From NCBI GenBank assembly GCA_028288305.1, contig JAQBOA010000041.1, positions 1-64,000 of the forward strand: a stretch of DNA of 64,000 bases, given 5' to 3'. This document shows, one piece after another, positions 8,780 to 16,964 of this stretch; the first letter of the stretch is position 1; every line of letters begins with the position of its first letter. A program made the translations under genes and the position numbers. The notes under the pieces are model-generated. The model made no database searches. It was given only the letters and a program-made list of their open reading frames with translations, and was not told where the DNA came from. The stretch is from Mucilaginibacter sp. GTDB lineage: Bacteria; Bacteroidota; Bacteroidia; Sphingobacteriales; Sphingobacteriaceae.

Positions 8780-9460
8780 TTAATTAAGAATAGCTTTCAG
8801 GTGAAACGGATGTAAATGTACAACAGCGCCGCTGGTGTTAAGTATAGGCGATAAATCATATTGATTCATAGCCGTTATAGTAAGGTCTTTCATATAGGTA
8901 TATCCTGATGTTACTTCTGTAAAAGTAATCCTGCCGCTTGCAGCCCCTGTAACATATATAAAATAACAGCCATTAGCTAAACCAAAATTGTAAACAGTAT
9001 TTGTACCTGCCGGAATAAATGTTGGTATTGTAGTTGCAGCAATCACGCTTTTATTGATAGTGATAACCCCATCATTAGTTGTGGCCGGAAAACTTATGGT
9101 CTGGTCTTTATTTATCAGGAAGTTGTTTACCTGGGCATTAAACCTGATAAAAGTATCAGCTATAGCAGTACTTTCCGTACTAAGCGATAGATTATAAGTA
9201 CCTGCAAGAACCTGTCTGTTATAAGAAGCGATACTTTTTAAATTAAGACTGTCTTTTATTGATGATACATTTACGGTATCAGGTATAAAGCTAATGAGTG
9301 CTTCGCCGCCCAATACCTGTTGCCATGCGCTATCAATAGCATTAAGAGCCGGTTTTATAGAAATTTTAAATAAATTTTTAACAGGATTTGTTGAATGCTC
9401 TTTTGAACAGCCATTACATATTATAGCTGTTGCAAAAAGAATAAATAAGATCTTTCTCAC
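8780..9460 (-). CDS. Lipoprotein of unknown function, smaller paralogue
   Basis: This 226-residue protein has a signal peptide with lipobox IICNGC followed by SKE. Its length corresponds to the N-terminal domain of the adjacent 605-residue lipoprotein: both contain a LGGEALISF/LGGNVSLEF segment, the run ADTFIRFNAQ, TTNDGVITI/TTNDGLITI, and a closing MNQYDLSP/LNQYNLAV. It therefore looks like the product of a tandem duplication in which one copy gained or kept a long C-terminal region. The function is unknown. A promoter probably lies in the AT-rich gap 9461-9660. Confidence 0.7.
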   Translation of the reverse strand: MRKILFILFATAIICNGCSKEHSTNPVKNLFKISIKPALNAIDSAWQQVLGGEALISFIPDTVNVSSIKDSLNLKSIASYNRQVLAGTYNLSLSTESTAIADTFIRFNAQVNNFLINKDQTISFPATTNDGVITINKSVIAATTIPTFIPAGTNTVYNFGLANGCYFIYVTGAASGRITFTEVTSGYTYMKDLTITAMNQYDLSPILNTSGAVVHLHPFHLKAILN

Positions 9461-9664
9461 TTGTTAAGGTTTAGTAATTGATTATAGGTTGACAATTCAA
9501 AAAGAATTGTTACACAAGATAGATATTTTTTTATAATAATAATTATTCAGGTTATTTTATTTTTATTTACTAATGTCTCTTATTAAATTAAAAAACATCT
9601 CTGGCATTATTTTGGAGTGATATTGAAAAGAGAAAAGAATAAAAAAGTAAAAGGCTTTTAAATA

Positions 9665-9695
9665 AAAAGAGGTCGTTTCAGTTGAAACGGCCTCC
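9665..9695 (-). terminator. Intrinsic terminator after the DUF4199 gene
   Basis: On the minus strand the sequence reads GAGGCCGTTTCA, a short loop, TGAAACGACCTC (12-bp stem with one G-U type mismatch), then TTTTTATTT. It lies about 27 bases after the stop codon of the minus-strand gene ending at 9722. Confidence 0.75.
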
Positions 9696-9721
9696 TCTTT
9701 AGTATGTGTTGACGCTATTTA

Positions 9722-10318
9722 TTAAACTGCAGGATCTTCATAAGATGTATCAGCAAATAATGGAGTATCCTTTTTAACAATTGCACCGAATATTAGCGCT
9801 AAAACAAATATTAATATTATTGTAATAGCAATACTTTGTATTACTTTACCTACAGTAATATTTGTTTGCAGATCGAACTGTTTTTGTATAGAAGCTTTTT
9901 TATCATCTATCTGAGCCTGATCTGCACCGGTTTTTTCAAGCATCGCCGTTGTTGCATTCATCACCGCTTCCTGTGTTTTTTGAACCATTTGTGGTTCAAT
10001 TAACTTTGCAAAAATCAGGTCCCTGCCAATGAATTGTACTACATAAGCCATAAAAAACATAATAAATATTCCGGTAGTTGCCTGCTTAAAGCTCCAGTAG
10101 CCCCCGATTTTTTTACGAATATCAAGGGAAAAGAATATTACCAGTATAATCGGTATGATGATAGAAAATATAAATGGCGCAAATATTACCATCCAAAAAG
10201 ATGAAGTCATTCCGATAATAAAATAAAAGCTGAATATGCCCAGCACTAGTAAAATAGCGCCAAGTATTAAGCCATATTGAAATGATTGCTTTCTTGTTTT
10301 TTGATCTAAATTTTCCAT
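9722..10318 (-). CDS. DUF4199 family membrane protein
   Basis: The 198-residue protein has four predicted membrane helices: two near residues 12-35 and 38-65, one near 78-100, and one near 155-185. A charged, helical periplasmic or cytoplasmic stretch (PQMVQKTQEAVMNATTAMLEK) separates the third and fourth. This layout and the opening MENLDQKTRKQSFQYGLILG match the DUF4199 family, which is common in Bacteroidota and of unknown function. It lies 17 bases after the acidic protein gene and appears to be the last gene of the BatA-DHOase-like operon. Confidence 0.75.
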   Translation of the reverse strand: MENLDQKTRKQSFQYGLILGAILLVLGIFSFYFIIGMTSSFWMVIFAPFIFSIIIPIILVIFFSLDIRKKIGGYWSFKQATTGIFIMFFMAYVVQFIGRDLIFAKLIEPQMVQKTQEAVMNATTAMLEKTGADQAQIDDKKASIQKQFDLQTNITVGKVIQSIAITIILIFVLALIFGAIVKKDTPLFADTSYEDPAV

Positions 10319-10335
10319 GATTGTGACAGGTTTTT

Positions 10336-11004
10336 TTATTTAAAATTGACTAATATTCCCAACACTGCCATATCAAATTCTTTGTTTAAAGCATGCTCCG
10401 CAATTTCATTTTTTGCCGCTTCAGATGGGTTGGTATTATGAAAAAAGCACATCACCGGGTAAAAAAGCTCTTTTAATTCTGAATCTTCCGGCAATCTTTC
10501 AGCTACTTTTCTTATCTCTTCTACTGGGCTTTCCATTAGCACCTGGTGCGCTATAACCGGTTCATAAATATTATACTCGTCCTGAAATTCATCTTCATCA
10601 ACCAATAAAAATTCTTTCAAATAATCATCCAGTTCGGGTACAATTTCCTCTTCTTCGCATTCGTTTAAATAAAGCAGCAGGTTTAATAATTCAGTACCAC
10701 GGTCAAGAGTTTCTTCTTCAATATCTTCCCATTCAGCGCTATCGAGATAATCTTCATCTAATTTTTTAATATCAGCGCTAAAGAAATTGATCATCAGCAA
10801 ATCAAAAAACACTTCGCGTAATTCTTCAAGTTTCGGGTAGTCGTCAAATACCTCATCAAGCAGGTCAACCTTTGTTAAAAAATCCTCTTCAGACGCAAAC
10901 GCCTCTTTAAACACGTCAATAAACGGTGTAGCAATAAAGGTGCTGTATTTTGTAAAAGCATCTAATGCTGCCTCAACAGCTGATTCTACTTTTGGGTCGA
11001 TCAT
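10336..11004 (-). CDS. Highly acidic hypothetical protein
   Basis: I do not recognise a family. The 222-residue protein is soluble, predicted nearly all helical and unusually acidic, with runs such as EWEDIEEETLD, NECEEEEIVPELDD and LVDEDEFQDEYN. There is no signal peptide or membrane segment. It begins 9 bases after the dihydroorotase-like gene and is followed 17 bases later by DUF4199, so it belongs to that operon. HEAT-like helical folding is possible, but the sequence alone does not show it. Confidence 0.65.
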   Translation of the reverse strand: MIDPKVESAVEAALDAFTKYSTFIATPFIDVFKEAFASEEDFLTKVDLLDEVFDDYPKLEELREVFFDLLMINFFSADIKKLDEDYLDSAEWEDIEEETLDRGTELLNLLLYLNECEEEEIVPELDDYLKEFLLVDEDEFQDEYNIYEPVIAHQVLMESPVEEIRKVAERLPEDSELKELFYPVMCFFHNTNPSEAAKNEIAEHALNKEFDMAVLGILVNFK

Positions 11005-11013
11005 TGGTAAAGT

Positions 11014-12264
11014 TTATTTATAAATGTAATTATTATTTATGGTTAACAGTACTTTTCCTTTTAAATTCTGACCTAAAAACGGAGAATTATAAGATTTTGA
11101 CCGGTTATTTTTCCTGGTGTATTCCCACTCAGCATCCACATCAAAAAGTACCAGGTTGGCCGGTTGCTCTTCGGCTATTGCAGGTATATCTATATTCAAT
11201 ATTTCTCTCGGACTAACAGCGAGTTTCTGTATAATCAGATTTAAATCCAGACCAGTTTTTAAAGCCAGGGAAAATGCGGTTTGTAAACCAATCATCCCAT
11301 ACTCGGCCACTTCAAATTCTACATCTTTAAACTCTACCTCCTGCGGCGTGTGCTGTGATACAATGGCATCAATGGTGCCATCAATAAGCCCTTTTTTCAA
11401 AGCGTTAACATCATCCAGTGTCCGAAGAGGGGGTTTAACCTTATATAGGCTGTCAAAGTTTATGAGCGCCTCATCCGTTAGTACAAGGTGATATGCGGCT
11501 ACATCGCAGGTTACTTCCAACCTTTTTCGTTTTGCTTCCCGTATCAGTTGAACCGATCGTATAGTTGAAATGGTACTGAAATGTATTTTTGAACCTGTGT
11601 ATTCAGCAAGGTAAAGATCACGGGCGATCATCAATTCTTCTGCCAGGGATGGGATACCTTTCATTCCCAGCAAGGTACTTATTTCACCTTCATTTACTTT
11701 AGCTTTTCCCGCAATGGCGGTATCTTCGGGGTACGAAAACACGAGCCCGTCAAAGCCTTGGGCATATAATAATGCACGCTCCATCAGCCCGGCATCCTGT
11801 ACAGGCCTGTTGCCGTCTGTAAAGGCTTTAGCGCCGCTCAGGTACATATCATACATTTCGGCCAAGTCTTTACCCTCCCGTTTGTGTGAAATGGTACCTA
11901 AAGGGTATACATCAACCAGGTTCTTTTTAGCCCTATTCAGCAAATATTCTATTTCTGCTTTGGAATGTACCGGAGGAATTGTATTGGGCATCAATGCCAA
12001 TCCGGTGAAACCGCCTGCAGCTGCTGCCCTGGTACCGGTATATAAGTCTTCTTTGGTTTCAAAGCCTAATTCACCAATATTACAGTTTAAATCAAAAAAA
12101 CCCGGTGAAACATATTTACCTTCCGCTTCAATAACTTCTGCATCAAATTCAATATCAGGCCCTATTCTTTTAATAATCCCTTTCTCAATTAACACATCAA
12201 CAACTTGATTATTAAAGGGTGAATTTGGGTCAATTATAGTTGCGGATTTGATAAGCAAATTCAT
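11014..12264 (-). CDS. Dihydroorotase-like protein lacking most metal ligands
   Basis: The whole 416-residue protein follows the type I dihydroorotase fold: N-terminal beta-sandwich, then PGFFDLNCNIGELGFETKED, AAAAGGFTGLALMPNT, and a C-terminal NLVLFDVDAEW segment. The active-site positions are altered. The DxHxH motif reads D58-L-N60-C-N62, the usual H of the HCED motif is Y178, and the TDHAPH motif reads S303-Q-H-T-P-Q, so the catalytic Asp is Gln. Only H228 (IHFST) remains. Known inactive homologues (for example PyrC' of Pseudomonas) serve as structural partners of aspartate transcarbamoylase. That role, or a new activity, is an inference. Automatic annotation would call it pyrC. Confidence 0.85.
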   Translation of the reverse strand: MNLLIKSATIIDPNSPFNNQVVDVLIEKGIIKRIGPDIEFDAEVIEAEGKYVSPGFFDLNCNIGELGFETKEDLYTGTRAAAAGGFTGLALMPNTIPPVHSKAEIEYLLNRAKKNLVDVYPLGTISHKREGKDLAEMYDMYLSGAKAFTDGNRPVQDAGLMERALLYAQGFDGLVFSYPEDTAIAGKAKVNEGEISTLLGMKGIPSLAEELMIARDLYLAEYTGSKIHFSTISTIRSVQLIREAKRKRLEVTCDVAAYHLVLTDEALINFDSLYKVKPPLRTLDDVNALKKGLIDGTIDAIVSQHTPQEVEFKDVEFEVAEYGMIGLQTAFSLALKTGLDLNLIIQKLAVSPREILNIDIPAIAEEQPANLVLFDVDAEWEYTRKNNRSKSYNSPFLGQNLKGKVLLTINNNYIYK

Positions 12265-12295
12265 TTGCGCTGCTTTAAAGGTGGGTTTGTGTCCA

Positions 12296-14350
12296 TTAAA
12301 CCGGTTGCGAAATTTGTTGTGTGTTAGTTTTAAAATACCTTATCAGCACTATTTCGACAGCCAGAAAAATCAATGCCAAAAATATACAAAGTTTCCATAA
12401 TTGTATGCCGAAATTTGTTTCAGTTACAGCACTTTTTAAAGAACCTTTTCCGGCCTGTAAAACGGCAGAAGCTTGCGGCACCAATTTATTAAGTGCGATT
12501 GTATTTAAATAACTCAGGTCTGATTCACTGCGACTATCGTTAAATGCAAATACGGCTACAGTACTATCTTGTTTTTTAAGGTCATACAATCCAGTTTCGT
12601 GCAATTGGTCGGCTATATAAAGCAACGTACTTCCCTCCTGCTGTTTAGTATCCGGAATGATTGCTTGTCCGGATTTAACTAATTTCAGCAATTGTTTTTC
12701 AGAGGTTTGAACAGGCGGAATTTCAATGGTTTCGTCACGGCCTAAAGTATAAAACAAAGGCTGGTCATGCCCGCTTAGCAGGGTTATCCTGAACATTACC
12801 GGAACGAAAAGTGCATGACGAGGCAGGTTACTAAAGTTTTCATCCAGGGGAACAGATGACACATAAACCTTTCCCCGCCCGCTGGCATACCCTGCCCAAA
12901 ATGGCCGGCCTCCGGGTAAAACCATTAAATTTTCGGTCTTGTTATTATTAGATGAGCTTAGCTGGTAGTATTTATTTACAACAGGCAAATCAGGGTTTTG
13001 AGGGAAGTTTTCGAAAATATTTTTAAACACCTGGTTTTGAAGATTGATACCTGCTACTTTGGTGTTTTCTATTTGCAGTTTTTCAGGATAAGCCGCGTTA
13101 ATTGGCTGCAATAGAGATCGATAACTATTTAAATCAGCGTCAGCAGATGGAAAAACCAGCAGTGTCCCACCCTTGTTTACATAAGTTTTCAATTGCTGTG
13201 ATAAACCAGTTGAAATTGCTTTTATATCACTTAAAACTATTAACGGATAGGTACCTAAAGCAGCATAGTCAACATTACCATCAGGCACACGTTTAGCTTC
13301 AAAAAAAGGATCGGCAGCAAAAACAGCTTTCAGATAGGGGTTTGGCACACCGCCATCTATTAGTAATATAGGTATTTGCTGTTTTACGTTAAAAGAAAAA
13401 TAAAATTGATTATCGAAAGTAACCGGGTTATCCTGTAAAGTAATTTGCGCCCGTTGCCATCCTGGCTGTAATCCTGAAAAAATAAGTGTGTCGTATTGAA
13501 CAGAGCGTGAGTTAATGGTATAACTGCCTAATGCCTTTTGTGCACCATTAATCAGCAGCTTTAGCGGTATCTTCTCTGCTTTTTCATCCGCATAATTATG
13601 CAGCCTTACTACCAGTTTTTCACTTTCGCCCGGCCTGTGTATAGCACTTAATAAGGCGACGGAATCAACCGCCACATTTGGTAATGTATTAGCTTTAAGC
13701 CGCACTAAATTTATCTTTAAACCTGTTTCGGCTTTTACAGGTTGCGGGGTAGCCATATTTTTTTGAAAATCGGATATAATATAAACTGATCTTATGCCAC
13801 CATTATGCATATCCAGCAAACTTTGCTGGCGGTTAATAATTTGCTGCAAACTGCGGCTTTGCGGACTTATCTTAACCTCATCAACTGCATCATTAAATTC
13901 ATCGCGGCTTACTAAACGCTGGTGCTTGCCTTCAAAATCCTGGGTAAGTAACTGGAAACGATCATTTATGTTATAGGCCGATGCAATTTCTTTTGCCCGC
14001 CGTTTAGCTTCATCAAGCAATGAACCTTCCTTGTTAAGGGTTTCCATTGAGTAAGAGTTATCAACAAATATGCTTACTGCCTGTTGTTTGCCGGCATTTG
14101 CAGCATTTTGTCCTGGAATATAAGGCTTTGCGAAAGCCAGTATTAAAAATGTCAGCGCTAGCATCCTTGCAGCTAATATTAACCGCTCTTTAAGGTTTTT
14201 ACGTGATGATTGCTGTTCCTGAATCTCTTTCAGAAATTGAACATTACTGAAATATACCTTTTGATAACGGCGAAAATTAAATAAATGGATCAATACCGGT
14301 ATTGCCAGGGAAATAAGTGCAAATAAAAAGGCAGGATATAGGAAAAGCAT
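12296..14350 (-). CDS. BatA-type membrane protein with vWA-like domain
   Basis: The N-terminus (LYPAFLFALISLAIPVLIHLFNFRRYQKVYFSNV) is the double-transmembrane BatA domain found in Bacteroidota aerotolerance-type proteins, with a second helix near residues 58-78. A von Willebrand A fold follows, with the MIDAS-type motif VDNSYS near residue 90. A long periplasmic part comes next, including a glutamine-amidotransferase-like Rossmann segment (ILLIDGGVPNPYLKAVF, about residues 330-440). A final membrane helix lies near residues 655-675. The role in Bacteroidota is poorly known; the homologues are probably envelope-integrity factors. It is first in a minus-strand operon with the dihydroorotase-like gene. 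Confidence 0.8.
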   Translation of the reverse strand: MLFLYPAFLFALISLAIPVLIHLFNFRRYQKVYFSNVQFLKEIQEQQSSRKNLKERLILAARMLALTFLILAFAKPYIPGQNAANAGKQQAVSIFVDNSYSMETLNKEGSLLDEAKRRAKEIASAYNINDRFQLLTQDFEGKHQRLVSRDEFNDAVDEVKISPQSRSLQQIINRQQSLLDMHNGGIRSVYIISDFQKNMATPQPVKAETGLKINLVRLKANTLPNVAVDSVALLSAIHRPGESEKLVVRLHNYADEKAEKIPLKLLINGAQKALGSYTINSRSVQYDTLIFSGLQPGWQRAQITLQDNPVTFDNQFYFSFNVKQQIPILLIDGGVPNPYLKAVFAADPFFEAKRVPDGNVDYAALGTYPLIVLSDIKAISTGLSQQLKTYVNKGGTLLVFPSADADLNSYRSLLQPINAAYPEKLQIENTKVAGINLQNQVFKNIFENFPQNPDLPVVNKYYQLSSSNNNKTENLMVLPGGRPFWAGYASGRGKVYVSSVPLDENFSNLPRHALFVPVMFRITLLSGHDQPLFYTLGRDETIEIPPVQTSEKQLLKLVKSGQAIIPDTKQQEGSTLLYIADQLHETGLYDLKKQDSTVAVFAFNDSRSESDLSYLNTIALNKLVPQASAVLQAGKGSLKSAVTETNFGIQLWKLCIFLALIFLAVEIVLIRYFKTNTQQISQPV

Positions 14351-14359
14351 TTTTTATTT

Positions 14360-14472
14360 GATGTGCAGATTTATTTAACGTGCAGATGTAAGATATGCAA
14401 ATGTGCAAATTTTTTGTCTGAACATGGATTAATTATTAATATGCAGATTTAAGATATGCAAATGTGCAAATT
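14360..14472. repeat. Word-repeat element: two 31-bp direct repeats (tgcagat..aagatatgcaaatgtgcaaatt)
   Basis: Positions 14381-14411 and 14442-14472 are the same 31-bp sequence with one mismatch, beginning TGCAGAT and ending ATGTGCAAATT. A further partial word ATGTGCAGATTT lies at 14361-14372. The words match the element at 904-1048, which marks a dispersed family. It fills the divergent gap between the BatA-type gene and the DUF72 gene. Confidence 0.75.
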
Positions 14473-14564
14473 ACTATCAGCTGATAAATAACGTTTAAAT
14501 TTTTCAAATCTTCTAAGCTTCAAACAAAAAACCATAATACAGCATTATTAATAAAACTAAATTA

Positions 14565-15290
14565 ATGATTGATTGGCATATCGGCTGTTCTGGTTTTCAT
14601 TATAATGATTGGCGGGGTACTTTTTATCCTGAAAAATTACCCCAGCGTAAATGGTTCGATTTTTACTGTGAACATTTTAATACGCTCGAACTGAATGTTA
14701 CCTTTTACCGTTTTCCGCAATTATCATTTTTACAAACCTGGTATCAAAAAAGTCCTGCCAGTTTTCGCTTTGCTGTGAAGGCCCCAAGGGCTATTACTCA
14801 CTATAAAAAGTTCAATGACAGCAATGATCTGATCATCAGCTTTTATGATACTATTAACGATGGGTTGCAGGAAAAGTTGGGTCCCGTGTTATTTCAGCTT
14901 CCGCCGAGCTTTAATTTTACGCTTGAAAGGCTTGAACGTATTATAAATAATTTAAACCCTTCATTTAAAAATATATTGGAACTGCGCCATGTGAGCTGGT
15001 GGCAGAATGATGTTTATGAACTACTGGCAAGGCATGGCATTACCTTTTGCGGCATGAGCCATCCTACTTTACCTGATAATATTATTCAAAATAACGAAGT
15101 GGTTTATTACCGCTTTCATGGAGTGCCTAATTTGTACAGGTCGCCTTACTCAACTGAATTTTTACAAATGGTGGTGGATACCGTTAATCATAATGAAAAT
15201 GTGAAAGAGGCCTGGTGTTATTTCAATAATGATTATGATGCTGTTGCGATTGCCAATGCAAGGGAAATGTTGCGGATGGTGGCGAAGTGA
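14565..15290 (+). CDS. DUF72 (YecE-like) protein
   Basis: This 241-residue protein opens with WHIGCSGFHYNDWRGTFYPEKLPQRKWFDFYCEHFNTLELN, the typical TIM-barrel start of the DUF72/YecE family. It also carries FRFAVKAPRAITH, PVLFQLPPSF, LELRHVSW and the terminal WCYFNNDYDAVAIANA. The family is widespread. Its biochemical role is not settled, and metal- or nucleic-acid-related functions have been suggested. It is a single-gene unit. A perfect 33-bp palindrome about 98 bases after its stop may end the transcript. Confidence 0.9.
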   Translation: MIDWHIGCSGFHYNDWRGTFYPEKLPQRKWFDFYCEHFNTLELNVTFYRFPQLSFLQTWYQKSPASFRFAVKAPRAITHYKKFNDSNDLIISFYDTINDGLQEKLGPVLFQLPPSFNFTLERLERIINNLNPSFKNILELRHVSWWQNDVYELLARHGITFCGMSHPTLPDNIIQNNEVVYYRFHGVPNLYRSPYSTEFLQMVVDTVNHNENVKEAWCYFNNDYDAVAIANAREMLRMVAK

Positions 15291-15387
15291 TTAGAGGTTA
15301 ATTATTTTCTGTTGGATAAATCATCAACTGATACGTTTAAAAAAGCAAGCGCAGCTAATTATTCTGAAAGCTCCTTTTGATCCAGAC

Positions 15388-15420
15388 AGATTTACGAAGT
15401 TTTGAAAACTTCGTAAATCT
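15388..15420. repeat. 33-bp palindromic repeat, copy A
   Basis: The sequence AGATTTACGAAGTTTT, a central G, then the exact reverse complement: 16-bp arms without mismatch. It lies between the ends of two convergent genes (DUF72 ending at 15290 and the HxlR gene ending at 15429), so it could act as a bidirectional terminator-like hairpin. It is one of five copies in the window. Confidence 0.85.
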
Positions 15421-15428
15421 TCATTTCT

Positions 15429-15809
15429 TCAACCCCTTCCAATAATTCGTTTCCTGTGTGCTGCGCCCCATTTATATAATTCTGTAACAACAGGTTTTAA
15501 GGATTGCCCGTAATCGGTAAGTTCGTATTCGACAGTTATCGGTTTAGTATCATACACAAATCTTTGGGCCAGTTCGTTTATCTCTAATTCTTTTAACTCT
15601 TTTGACAACATTTTTGGACTAATACCCGGTATCGCTCTTTGAATTTCCTTAAACCGCTTTCTCCCAAATTTAAGTGAAAAAATGATCTGTAGTTTCCATT
15701 TTCCGCTCAAAATATCTAACGCATCCTTAAGTGGTAACAACATTTGCACATACTCTTCTGGCGACAATTGTACCTGCAAATTTTCAAGGTCTTGTTCTTT
15801 AACTTCCAT
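15429..15809 (-). CDS. HxlR-family transcriptional regulator
   Basis: This 126-residue winged-helix protein has the HxlR signature: DILSGKWKLQIIFSLKFG, then RFKEIQRAIPGISPKMLSKELKELE as the recognition region, and VEYELTDYGQSLKPVV in the wing. It is transcribed divergently from a metallo-beta-lactamase-fold gene. A 16-bp perfect palindrome lies in the shared gap and is the likely operator. The family often senses reactive aldehydes, quinones or thiol stress. The signal here is unknown. It resembles the second HxlR protein in this window (61976-62410) in the recognition helix, ISPKMLSKELKELE versus ITPKILSKELKELE. Confidence 0.9.
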   Translation of the reverse strand: MEVKEQDLENLQVQLSPEEYVQMLLPLKDALDILSGKWKLQIIFSLKFGRKRFKEIQRAIPGISPKMLSKELKELEINELAQRFVYDTKPITVEYELTDYGQSLKPVVTELYKWGAAHRKRIIGRG

Positions 15810-15866
15810 AATTTTGAGTGAGGCATAAATATACCCAATTGCTTTCTTTTTACGCAGGTTTCCCTA

Positions 15867-15882
15867 AGTATACCGGTATACT
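15867..15882. promoter_or_regulatory. Palindromic operator AGTATACCGGTATACT
   Basis: A perfect 16-bp palindrome lies midway between the divergent HxlR and metallo-hydrolase genes. Its core ATACCGGTAT is also the centre of the 40-bp palindrome in front of the other HxlR gene. Binding by the HxlR protein is inferred from position and from this shared core. Confidence 0.65.
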
Positions 15883-15918
15883 AAAGTATAGCATTGCCAA
15901 ATGGCATAACTTTAACTG

Positions 15919-15926
15919 TAGTTTTG
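15919..15926 (+). promoter_or_regulatory. Candidate -7 promoter box (TAGTTTTG) of the metallo-hydrolase gene
   Basis: TAGTTTTG fits the Bacteroidota TAnnTTTG consensus. It lies 30 bases before the start codon, and a TTG triplet lies 22 bases upstream as a possible -33 element. The HxlR palindrome sits just further upstream. Confidence 0.45.
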
Positions 15927-15956
15927 CCAGAGTAATTAATTTATTAGTACTTAACT

Positions 15957-16649
15957 ATGGCTATAAAAAAAATAATTGATAACGTTTACCAGGTCAGTTT
16001 AGGCATGGTTAATTGTTTTATTATTGATGATGATGGATTAACGCTTATTGACACAGGTTTTCAGGGAAGCGAAAAAAAGATATTTGAGGCTTTATCTGAA
16101 ATTGGAAATAGACCAAAGGACATTAAACAAATTATCCTTACGCATCTGCATCCTGACCATGCAGGCTCAGCTGCTGATATTCAAAAAATGCTGCAAATCC
16201 CCGTATTCGCCCATGAAACAGATGCCGAATTACTAAAAAAAGGCATATGTTTCCGGGAGCCGATGATCCGGACACCAGGATTTTTCCCATGGCTGATTTT
16301 TAATTTATTCATGCGAAACACACCATCAACTATCAAGCCTGTAGATCCGATCACAACTTTACAACATGATCAGTTATTGCCTGTACTTTCAGGTTTACGG
16401 GTTATTCCTACACCAGGTCATTCAGAAGGGCACATTTCTTTACTTTTAGAAAAAGAGCAAGTTCTGATTGCAGGCGATATTTGTGGAAATACAGGTGGAC
16501 TTAATTACAGCATTCTATATGAAGACCCGGCTTTGGCAAAACAAACTTTGAAAGAAGTAGCAAAATATAATTTTAATATTGCTTGTTTTGGGCATGGTAA
16601 TCCGCTTTGGGAAGGCGCGAATAAAAAAATGGCAGACAAGTTTAAATGA
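15957..16649 (+). CDS. Metallo-beta-lactamase-fold hydrolase
   Basis: This 230-residue protein has the binuclear zinc motif THLHPDHAG (HxHxDH) near residue 64, then PTPGHSEGHISLLLE (third His) and AGDICGN (bridging Asp), with CFGHGNP as the last His. It belongs to the broad MBL-fold group that includes glyoxalase II, lactonases and related enzymes. No feature narrows the substrate. Divergence from an HxlR regulator suggests induction by a small reactive compound, which would fit detoxification. A degenerate copy of the 33-bp palindrome follows 9 bases after the stop. Confidence 0.85.
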   Translation: MAIKKIIDNVYQVSLGMVNCFIIDDDGLTLIDTGFQGSEKKIFEALSEIGNRPKDIKQIILTHLHPDHAGSAADIQKMLQIPVFAHETDAELLKKGICFREPMIRTPGFFPWLIFNLFMRNTPSTIKPVDPITTLQHDQLLPVLSGLRVIPTPGHSEGHISLLLEKEQVLIAGDICGNTGGLNYSILYEDPALAKQTLKEVAKYNFNIACFGHGNPLWEGANKKMADKFK

Positions 16650-16657
16650 GTGGCATT

Positions 16658-16690
16658 AGATTTATGAAGTTTTGAAAACTTTGCAAGTTT
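16658..16690. repeat. 33-bp palindromic repeat, copy B (degenerate)
   Basis: AGATTTATGAAGTTTTGAAA and its partly matching partner AACTTTGCAAGTTT form an imperfect version of copy A, with the central GAAGTTTTGAAAACTT intact. It starts 9 bases after the stop codon of the metallo-hydrolase gene. Confidence 0.7.
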
Positions 16691-16721
16691 TTATTCTATA
16701 TAAATTAGTAAATTTGTTTAT

Positions 16722-16964
16722 ATGAGTATATTGGTAAATACACATAATGAACAGGAAGAGAAGTTATTAATAGCTTTTCTTAATAATCACCGATATGATT
16801 ACAAGTCGGATATTGCAGAAGAAGAAGCTATTATGGCTTTTATTGATGAGTACAATATAGAAATTGACAAAGCGGAAGCTGAAATTGAATCCGGCAATTA
16901 TATAGATCATGATGAAGTAGAAAAACAATTCGCCAACAGAAGAAAGAACCTGAATGGCGATTAA
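16722..16964 (+). CDS. Antitoxin-like small acidic protein
   Basis: This 80-residue acidic protein ends in GNYIDHDEVEKQFANRRK, a pattern typical of the C-terminus of Bacteroidota antitoxins paired with RelE/ParE toxins (…G-x-Y-x-x-H-x-E-V…). Its last 11 bases overlap the start of a ParE-like reading frame, the usual antitoxin-toxin arrangement. The toxin frame is broken, so this antitoxin may now have no local partner. The N-terminal region shows no clear DNA-binding fold by eye. Confidence 0.7.
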   Translation: MSILVNTHNEQEEKLLIAFLNNHRYDYKSDIAEEEAIMAFIDEYNIEIDKAEAEIESGNYIDHDEVEKQFANRRKNLNGD

